This document shows positions 15,768-21,558 of a stretch of 21,558 nt of DNA, one piece after another (position 1 is the stretch's first letter; each line of letters opens with the position of its first letter). Source of the DNA: Verrucomicrobia bacterium UBA1200 (GTDB lineage: Bacteria; Verrucomicrobiota; Kiritimatiellia; RFP12; UBA1067); NCBI GenBank assembly GCA_002309765.1, contig DBXY01000009.1, forward strand, positions 1-21,558, read 5' to 3'. The notes beneath the pieces are model-generated. The model ran no database searches. It was not told where the DNA came from and worked only from the letters and a program-made list of their open reading frames with translations. Position numbers and translations under genes: made by a program.

Positions 15768-17153
15768 ATGTACGATTTTGATGTGGTTGTTATCGGTGCC
15801 GGCCCCGGCGGCTACCCCGCCGCAATCCGTTCGGCGCAACTCGGCAAGAAAACCGCGATCGTCGAGCGCACGGCTTTCGGCGGCACCTGCCTTAACTGGG
15901 GATGCATCCCCACCAAAACATTAATCGCCTCGGCTGAGCGTTATCTTACCGCCATCGAGTCTGATTGTTTCGGCGTGACCGCCAAAAACGTTACCGCAGA
16001 TTACGCCAAAATGGCGGCGCGGAAATGCGAGGTGGTGAAAAAACTCTCCGGCGGCATTCAGGCGCTTTTGAGGTCGAACGGCGTGGAGATGGTTTCCGGT
16101 CTCGCCCGCTTCGAAGGCGTGAACCGTCTTTCGGTGGTACAGGAGGATGGAACCCGCTGGATCACGGCCGAAAAAATCATCATTGCCGCCGGCAGCGAAT
16201 CGGCCATGCCGGGATTTATTCCCAAATCGCCGAAAATAATGGACAGTAAGCAATTCCTCAACCTTACCGCCCTGCCTAAACGCCTGTTGATTCTTGGCGG
16301 CGGAGTAATCGGTTGCGAATTCGCCTGCATGGCGGCTGCGCTCGGCACCAAGGCCACCGTCGTTGAGATGTTGGACGACATCATCATGCCGTTGGACCGG
16401 GATGTCCGCCGCGTGTTGCGCAAGCGCATGGATAAACTCGGCATCGAAGTCCTGACCGGGGCTCCGCTCACCGACATCAGCGCGTCCGCCAAGGGCGTAA
16501 CCGGCAAATATCAGGACCGCACCCTTGAGGCGGATGTCCTGCTGGTGGCGGTTGGCCGCCGCCCGAATACCCGTGAACTCGACCTAGACCGCGCCGGCAT
16601 AAAGACCGATGAGCGCGGCATGATTCCGGTTGACCGCCAGTGCCGCACCCAAGTCGCCAACATTTTCGCCGTGGGCGATCTGGTCAAGGGCGGTATCCAA
16701 CTCGCCCACGCGGCCACCCAACAAGGACTAGTCGCCGCCGAGGCCGCCGCCGGATTAAAGTCTAAAATCGAGGCGATTTGCCCCTCGTGCATCTTCACCA
16801 TGCCGGAAATCGGCATGGCCGGCTTGAGCGAAAACCGGGCGCAACAGGAAGGGCGCAAAATTATCACCGGCGCCTTCCCCTTCGCCGCGCTGGGTAAGGC
16901 AATGGCCAGCGGTGACACCGACGGGTTCGTCAAATGGATTGCCGACGCCGCCACCGGGCAGCTTCTTGGCGCCCAAGCGATCGGTGCGCACGCCACCGAC
17001 CTCATCTCCGAAGCCGCCGTGGCCATCCGCAACGAACTCACGATTGAAGACATCGCCGGCACGATCCACTGCCACCCGACCTTCTCAGAGGCCTGGATGG
17101 AAGCGGCCCATGCCTGCCACAAGAGTTGCATACATCTGCCCGCCTGCCGTTAA
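15768..17153 (+). CDS. lpdA: Dihydrolipoyl dehydrogenase (E3)
   Basis: The protein has 461 residues. It is a flavoprotein disulfide reductase that reoxidises dihydrolipoamide with NAD+. I chose the ATG at 15768-15770 because AGGAGG (15755-15760) lies 7 bp upstream; the in-frame TTG at 15762 is too close to it. The FAD-binding motif VVIGAGPGGYPAA is at 7-19. The redox-active cysteines are C41 and C46 in GGTCLNWGCIPTKT. The NAD-binding motif (LLILGGGVIGCEFA) is mid-protein and the second FAD motif (IFAVGDL) follows. The dimer-interface catalytic pair is H436 and E441 in HCHPTFSE. The C-terminus is slightly extended (HKSCIHLPACR). It is co-transcribed with E2 and ends at a strong terminator. Confidence 0.95.
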   Translation: MYDFDVVVIGAGPGGYPAAIRSAQLGKKTAIVERTAFGGTCLNWGCIPTKTLIASAERYLTAIESDCFGVTAKNVTADYAKMAARKCEVVKKLSGGIQALLRSNGVEMVSGLARFEGVNRLSVVQEDGTRWITAEKIIIAAGSESAMPGFIPKSPKIMDSKQFLNLTALPKRLLILGGGVIGCEFACMAAALGTKATVVEMLDDIIMPLDRDVRRVLRKRMDKLGIEVLTGAPLTDISASAKGVTGKYQDRTLEADVLLVAVGRRPNTRELDLDRAGIKTDERGMIPVDRQCRTQVANIFAVGDLVKGGIQLAHAATQQGLVAAEAAAGLKSKIEAICPSCIFTMPEIGMAGLSENRAQQEGRKIITGAFPFAALGKAMASGDTDGFVKWIADAATGQLLGAQAIGAHATDLISEAAVAIRNELTIEDIAGTIHCHPTFSEAWMEAAHACHKSCIHLPACR

Positions 17154-17169
17154 CGCGGGAATCATGTGC

Positions 17170-17205
17170 CGGTTGCCGTCCTTCCAAGGCGGCAACCGTT
17201 TTTTT
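17170..17205 (+). terminator. Intrinsic terminator of the E2-E3 operon
   Basis: CGGTTGCCG (17170-17178) pairs perfectly with CGGCAACCG (17190-17198), with a further CCTT/AAGG pairing inside. A run of seven T follows at once. It lies just after the lpdA stop and is the clearest terminator in the window. Confidence 0.9.
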
Positions 17206-17226
17206 GCAAAAAAGTTAATTTGCGGC

Positions 17227-17255
17227 TTGACTCCAAAACCAGTATAAGAGATAAT
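17227..17255 (+). promoter_or_regulatory. Promoter of the tRNA-Leu gene
   Basis: TTGACT (17227-17232) and GATAAT (17250-17255) are separated by 17 bp and lie about 19 bp before the mature tRNA 5' end. Each hexamer has five of six consensus positions. The position between the lpdA terminator and the tRNA fits an independent transcript. Confidence 0.65.
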
Positions 17256-17273
17256 ACCCGCCTGTTTTGACGA

Positions 17274-17359
17274 GCCAGGGTGGCGAAATGGCAGACGCAG
17301 CAGACTCAAAATCTGCCGCCCGCGAGGGTGTGAGGGTTCGACTCCCTCTCCTGGCACCA
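17274..17359 (+). tRNA. tRNA-Leu (anticodon CAA), CCA encoded
   Basis: The 86-nt sequence folds as a class II tRNA. The acceptor stem GCCAGGG pairs with TCCTGGC (one G-T pair), followed by discriminator A and an encoded CCA. The anticodon loop CTCAAAA gives anticodon CAA, reading UUG. A long variable arm follows (CCGCCCGCGAGGGTG region). The T arm is GAGGG-TTCGACT-CCCTC. The long variable arm and the anticodon agree on leucine. tRNA 3' ends are common integration sites, and mobile-element-like coding sequence starts about 190 bp downstream. Confidence 0.95.
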
Positions 17360-17545
17360 TAAAAAATGTATTTATAAGGGTCTTGGGCTTTTCTTGGCAA
17401 AAATCGCACTTTTCCACATTTCCGCAAATTTACCCTTTTGTACTCATTCCATTTACCACTAAAATACCATCTAATTTCCACCCAACCACCAACAAACCGC
17501 CACGGACGGAAAACCGCCGCCCCCAAAAAGACAAAAAAATCGCCC
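17360..17545. other. AT-rich non-coding stretch between tRNA-Leu and the polyvalent gene
   Basis: No gene, terminator hairpin or strong ribosome-binding site is visible here. The last in-frame stop before the downstream polyvalent frame is TAA at 17375-17377. AAACCGCC occurs twice, at 17494-17501 and 17511-17518. Base composition changes sharply at about 17540, from A/C-rich irregular sequence to GC-rich codons with mostly C or G in third position. This is where I place the left boundary of the foreign DNA or the rearrangement joint. Confidence 0.5.
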
Positions 17546-20500
17546 CTGACGAATAACGCCGTTCCGGAGGGCTGCGCCCACCCGGTCCTCGTCCGCCGCG
17601 TAAAAGAGGTCACCGGGGGCGACCTCATGGACCTGGTGCGCCTCTCCAACACCGACGACAAGAAAGACAAGAAGGTCTACGAGCAGGCCCTCGACGACGC
17701 CGACGCGGTCCGCCGCGCCGGGATCGCCGGCCTCTACGCCCCGGACGCCGACGGCTACGCCCTGGAGGCCGAGTCCGCCGAGTTCCTCGCCCGCTTCCCC
17801 GACGCCGTTGGCGACCGCTCGATGCTCGACTCCGCCCTCAACTGGACCGACGCCGGCCACGAGCGCGCCCGCCGCGCCATGTTCGCCCTCGCCGTCGGGC
17901 GCGGGGAGCACCCCAAGGAGCTGACCCGCCTCTACCTGGAGCAGTCCCGCTCCGCCGGCCTCGCCCGCGCCGCCGCCGGCATCCTCCAGGCCGCCGCCGA
18001 CGTCGACCGCCTAAACTCCGGCGGCGACGCCGCCTACTCCCTGGCGGAGCCGCTCGCCCGCACCGCGTGGGAGTACGCCCAGTGGCGCGCCCGCCGCCGC
18101 GAGCAGAAGCGCCGCAACCCCAACTCCCGCGAGACCGACGCCGAGAGCCTCGCCGCCTACCTCGCCCAGCGCGAGATCTCCGGGGTCGGCTCCGAGGCCG
18201 ACCCCTTCGAGAAGGCCCTCGTGCGCCTGCTCGCCGACCCCAGCGGCGAGCGGATCGGCCGCACCCTGCGCGGCTACTGCTCCGCAGCCATGGCCGCCAG
18301 CGGCCCCAGCCTCTTCGGCGAGGACTCCAAGCCCGCCCGCGAGGACCTGCTCGCCGGCGCCTTCGCCCGCGCCGCCCAGCCCGCCTACAGCGTCGGGGGC
18401 CTCTCCCCGGACGTGTCGAGGCTGCGCACCGCCGCCGAAATCGACAGCCAGGACGGCACCCAATTGTCGGAGGTAGTGCGCCTGGCGTCCGCCATCGAGA
18501 CGAACGACGAGCGCGTGAAGTCGGAGTTGGCCGGAAAACATTTCCGTTTCGCAAAGACTAGCGACACGCTGAAAGAGTGCGGACTCGCCGGAGACCACTT
18601 CACCATTCGCGCGGTAGTCGTTCTCCGGCACAGCGGAAAGGACGCGGACCACACCATAACGCCAATGGAGTGGGTCGGCCTTGCCGACGCGCTGGCGAAC
18701 AGAGACCCGGAGATCGTCGAGAAGTTCGGTAACCGCGAAGGTCAATACAGGATATGGACGCGGGCTGCCATCAACGGCAAGACCGCGATTGTGGGCGCAG
18801 AGGTGAGGAATATCGGGCGCGACATCGACATAAACGCCATACAGACCGTTTTCGGAGCCGGTGGCGCAAGGCCGAAGGAAGAGAACATCGTCTATCCGAA
18901 AAGCGAAGAGGAGATCCGGTCAGTTCTCACCCGGCACAATCCCGGCAGATATCCCGAATCCCCTCAACGTCCACGTAATATAGCACAGACCGGCGGCGAA
19001 GTCAAGGGGGCATCCGGCAAAACAGGCGAAATCCCCTTCGACACGCCCGAGCAGGACCGCGCCTACCTCGACGCAGTGAAGCGCGGCGACATGGAGACGG
19101 CGCAGAGGATGGTGCGCGAGGCGGCGAAAAGGGCCATGCCGGACACGAAGGCCGTTGACGAAGACGGCTTTCCGATTGCCTTGTATCACGGAACAGGCAA
19201 TGGCGGATTCCAGATTTTCAAAACGGAAGATGGCGGCATTTGGCTTAGCACGTCCAAGGGATATTCCCAACGCAATTTCGCAAATGTCTGGGGCGCGAAA
19301 GCACCAATGACATACGAGCTCTACGCGGACATCAGGAACCCACTTGATTTGCGGGACATAGATACAGAAGCCTTTGTTGCCGAATATCAAGACCCGGACA
19401 CCGGCGAATGGGAGCCAACGGCGGAACTCCGCCGACTTTCCGAATTGTCGGGAATGTCAGTAAATCAACTTGTTGACATTGCCGAGAGGTTCGGCGAGAC
19501 AACACCGGAAGGAGGCCATCTTTACGAAATCATCAGAACGAAGGAGTTTCAGGACCATCTAAAGAAAAACGGATACGACGGCTTGCGGCAGCACGAATCA
19601 TCCGAAAGTGTTGAAACGTTCTGCGTATTTTACCCGGAACGGGTAAAGAAACTTGACCCCGTGACCTACGACGAGGCGGGGAACGTGATACCGCTGTCGC
19701 AGAGGTTCAACCCGCAGAACCCCGACATCCGCTTCTCCGTCGGCGGCCTCTCCGCGGAGGGCCTGCGCCAGTACGACGCGGTCGTGGCCCGCTACACAAA
19801 CCCCGACGGCACGAAGAAGCCCGGCTGGATGAGGGCCCCCAACGGCAGGCCCACCAACCTCACGGAGCGCCAGTGGGTAATGGTGCGCACGGAGAACTTC
19901 AAACGCTGGTTCGGAGACTGGGAGACGCTGGCCCTTGTCTCCGAAATAACCGGCATGCGGCCGGTTGAGCTGTCGGAAGCCGATTACGTGCCGAACACGA
20001 AAACGGATCTGAAGCGCCTGTTCGCCTCCTTCGGCGAAGTCAGGAACGGCTTGGACGGACGCAGGGTAACGTTCCCGAGGAGCGTGGTCGGGAAGGTGCG
20101 GGTCCAAAGCGGCGTGAGGGACCTAGGGAGCTTCGCCCCCGCGTTCAAAGAGGCGTTCGCGCGGTCCGTGCCCGCTTTCGCCGAAGCCCCCGAAAGCATG
20201 CCGGGACACAAGGAGCATTTCAACTACAGCGCGTACCGCCACTACGTCGGGAAGATCCGCAACCCCGACGGCGAGTTCTACGTGAGATTCACGGTCACCG
20301 AAGAATCCGGCGGCGGGCGCGACGAGTTCCACGCGTCAACGATCAGCGAAATCAGCGTCTATGAAAGAAACGGCGCGGCTTCATCCGGCCCCGGTCCCGA
20401 ACCGGGCGGGAACACCGCGCCATTTGTTGATGGTAAGTTAGCAAAATGGCTTGAGTCTGTCAAGCCCGAAAACGCATCAAAAATCGTCGACGAGAACGGC

Positions 20501-21558
20501 GAGCCGCTGGTCGCGTGGCACGGGACAACCAATTCCGAAGAGACGGAAACATGGAACGGGCGAACGAAGACATTTGACATTTCCCGCCGCCCGTTCACGG
20601 TGTTCAAGCGCCGCGCGGACGGCGCCCGCAACAGCGGGTTCTTCTTCGCGTCAGACAGGGACAACGCGGGAGGGTACGGAAGCACGCAATACGCGGCCTT
20701 CCTGGATCTGCGCAGCCCCCTCGTCATCGACTGCAACAACTTTGACTATTCCGCCATCCCGCACAACGGCGAAACCCGCGACACCTACGGGTGGGCGCAG
20801 TGGGCCGAAAAGAACGGATACGACGGGGTTGTGTTCCGCAACATCCGCGACGGCGTGGACTACGGAGCGATGCAGCGGCCTGTTGACGAGTTCGTCGCCT
20901 TCAAGCCGAACCAGATAAAGTCCGCCACAGGCAACAGCGGCGGCTTCTCCGCGGACCCCGACATCAACTACAGCGTGGGCGGCCTGCCGCCGCGGGAGGC
21001 CGAGGCCGCGCGCACCGCCCGCGCCGGGGCGATGGAGCTGCTGCGGGGCGTCGGCGGCACCGCGCTCGGCTGGCACCTCAACCGCAGCTTCCGCGAGTCC
21101 GGCAGGGCGAACCTCATCGGCGGGCGCGTCGGGTCCCCCGGCGACCTCGCCGCGCTCGCCCAGGTCTACCGCGACCCGCGCTTCGAGACCTTCCGCTACT
21201 TCTTCGCCCGCGGCGGCGAGGTCGTCTGGCAGACCGGCGTAACCGCCCGCATGCCCGGCGTAACCCCCGCCGAGACCCGCGACACGGAGAACGGCCCCGG
21301 CCTCTGGCGCGAGGTCGCCCGCATGGCCGCCCGCCTCCGCCCGGACTCCTGCTGGCTCCTGCACAACCACCCATCCGGAAGCACCGCGCCCTCGCGCGAG
21401 GACATGCGGATGACCCCTCGGGTGCGCGAAAAGCTCGCGCTCTTCGGCGTGCGCCTCGCCGGCCACGTCATCCTCGACCACGGCAGCTACCGCGTCCTCG
21501 GCCCCGACGGCTCCGACCTCGGCGAGGAGCGCCTGCCCGCCGGCACCCCGTCCCCCTA
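17546..21558 (+). CDS. Phage/conjugative-element polyvalent protein with ddrB-ParB tail, PBECR, two ART-PolyVal, LPD3-like and RadC-like JAMM modules (5'-truncated, runs off right edge)
   Basis: The frame is open from 17378 to the window end; protein-like sequence starts near 17546. The first in-frame ATG is 17627-17629, without a good ribosome-binding site. Modules in order: 17582-18310 resembles the second half of the ddrB-ParB domain of polyvalent proteins (HPVLVRRV...DLMDLVRLSNTDD); 18434-18860 is a PBECR-type nuclease module, closest in my reading to PBECR3; 19151-19732 is ART-PolyVal (PIALYHGT...FNPQNPDIRF); 19856-20370 is an LPD3-like module opening NLTERQWVMVRTENFKRWFG; 20483-20970 is a second ART-PolyVal (PLVAWHGT...VVFRN...KPNQIKSATGN); 21000-21530 is RadC-like, with JAMM metal motif H-x-H-x7-S-x2-D intact at 21362-21403. 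[YF]SVGGL recurs at module borders. Known polyvalent proteins are thought to enter the recipient with incoming DNA and disarm host defences; that role here is inferred from the family. The ParB half before VLVRR is missing. Confidence 0.75.
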   Translation, partial: MTNNAVPEGCAHPVLVRRVKEVTGGDLMDLVRLSNTDDKKDKKVYEQALDDADAVRRAGIAGLYAPDADGYALEAESAEFLARFPDAVGDRSMLDSALNWTDAGHERARRAMFALAVGRGEHPKELTRLYLEQSRSAGLARAAAGILQAAADVDRLNSGGDAAYSLAEPLARTAWEYAQWRARRREQKRRNPNSRETDAESLAAYLAQREISGVGSEADPFEKALVRLLADPSGERIGRTLRGYCSAAMAASGPSLFGEDSKPAREDLLAGAFARAAQPAYSVGGLSPDVSRLRTAAEIDSQDGTQLSEVVRLASAIETNDERVKSELAGKHFRFAKTSDTLKECGLAGDHFTIRAVVVLRHSGKDADHTITPMEWVGLADALANRDPEIVEKFGNREGQYRIWTRAAINGKTAIVGAEVRNIGRDIDINAIQTVFGAGGARPKEENIVYPKSEEEIRSVLTRHNPGRYPESPQRPRNIAQTGGEVKGASGKTGEIPFDTPEQDRAYLDAVKRGDMETAQRMVREAAKRAMPDTKAVDEDGFPIALYHGTGNGGFQIFKTEDGGIWLSTSKGYSQRNFANVWGAKAPMTYELYADIRNPLDLRDIDTEAFVAEYQDPDTGEWEPTAELRRLSELSGMSVNQLVDIAERFGETTPEGGHLYEIIRTKEFQDHLKKNGYDGLRQHESSESVETFCVFYPERVKKLDPVTYDEAGNVIPLSQRFNPQNPDIRFSVGGLSAEGLRQYDAVVARYTNPDGTKKPGWMRAPNGRPTNLTERQWVMVRTENFKRWFGDWETLALVSEITGMRPVELSEADYVPNTKTDLKRLFASFGEVRNGLDGRRVTFPRSVVGKVRVQSGVRDLGSFAPAFKEAFARSVPAFAEAPESMPGHKEHFNYSAYRHYVGKIRNPDGEFYVRFTVTEESGGGRDEFHASTISEISVYERNGAASSGPGPEPGGNTAPFVDGKLAKWLESVKPENASKIVDENGEPLVAWHGTTNSEETETWNGRTKTFDISRRPFTVFKRRADGARNSGFFFASDRDNAGGYGSTQYAAFLDLRSPLVIDCNNFDYSAIPHNGETRDTYGWAQWAEKNGYDGVVFRNIRDGVDYGAMQRPVDEFVAFKPNQIKSATGNSGGFSADPDINYSVGGLPPREAEAARTARAGAMELLRGVGGTALGWHLNRSFRESGRANLIGGRVGSPGDLAALAQVYRDPRFETFRYFFARGGEVVWQTGVTARMPGVTPAETRDTENGPGLWREVARMAARLRPDSCWLLHNHPSGSTAPSREDMRMTPRVREKLALFGVRLAGHVILDHGSYRVLGPDGSDLGEERLPAGTPSP

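Noticed and set aside
17360..17545. Duplicated tRNA 3' end (attachment site)
   Set aside because: I found no second copy of the tRNA-Leu 3' sequence within the window. An attR, if present, must lie to the right.
17838..18745. Long minus-strand frames opposite the polyvalent gene
   Set aside because: The translations are almost only Arg/Gly or Gly/Ala/Val, as expected for the complement of GC-rich codons. The plus strand carries the recognisable modules.

Overview
The window is a piece of bacterial chromosome with three parts. From left to right they are a type I restriction-modification locus, a block of housekeeping genes, and the start of a GC-rich mobile-element region just after a tRNA gene. 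A Gram-negative-type bacterium of the PVC superphylum (Kiritimatiellota, Lentisphaerota or Verrucomicrobiota) is my best guess. It rests on the very long charged N-terminus of RpoD, the DUF1573 exported protein, the glutaminyl-cyclase-like exported M28 enzyme and the small RRM protein. This is an impression from gene content, not a phylogenetic result.

Region 1 (1-5543, minus strand) is a tightly packed operon in the order hsdR, hsdM, a DUF1016/YhcG-type PD-(D/E)xK nuclease gene, hsdS. The genes are separated by 2 bp or overlap as ATGA, and hsdS runs off the left edge. The nuclease gene carries a cluster of four near-perfect palindromes inside its coding sequence, which encode a low-complexity linker between its two domains.

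Region 2 (5814-17359) is mainly core metabolism and information processing. On the minus strand, argC, parB, an exported M28 glutaminyl-cyclotransferase-like enzyme and an exported DUF1573 protein form one compact operon with a good sigma70-type promoter in front of argC. A lone GT4 glycosyltransferase diverges from it. Next come rpoD and a downstream gene for an RRM protein with a predicted membrane anchor (minus strand). Divergent from rpoD is a two-gene operon for the E2 and E3 subunits of a 2-oxoacid dehydrogenase complex, closed by a strong intrinsic terminator. A tRNA-Leu(CAA) gene with its own promoter and an encoded CCA ends the block.

Region 3 (17360-21558) begins with about 185 bp of AT-rich non-coding DNA. 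It then switches abruptly to a single very GC-rich open frame with no stop that runs past the right edge. This frame encodes part of a phage/conjugative-element polyvalent protein. In order it has the tail of a ddrB-ParB-like domain, a PBECR-type (barnase/EndoU/colicin/RelE-fold) nuclease module, an ART-PolyVal module, an LPD3-like module, a second ART-PolyVal module and a RadC-like JAMM metallopeptidase. Modules are separated by a repeated [YF]SVGGL junction motif and differ in codon use. The frame has no convincing start and seems to begin in the middle of a conserved domain. That suggests a truncated gene at an integration or rearrangement junction beside the tRNA, or an assembly join. This protein and its left boundary are the most interesting part of the window.
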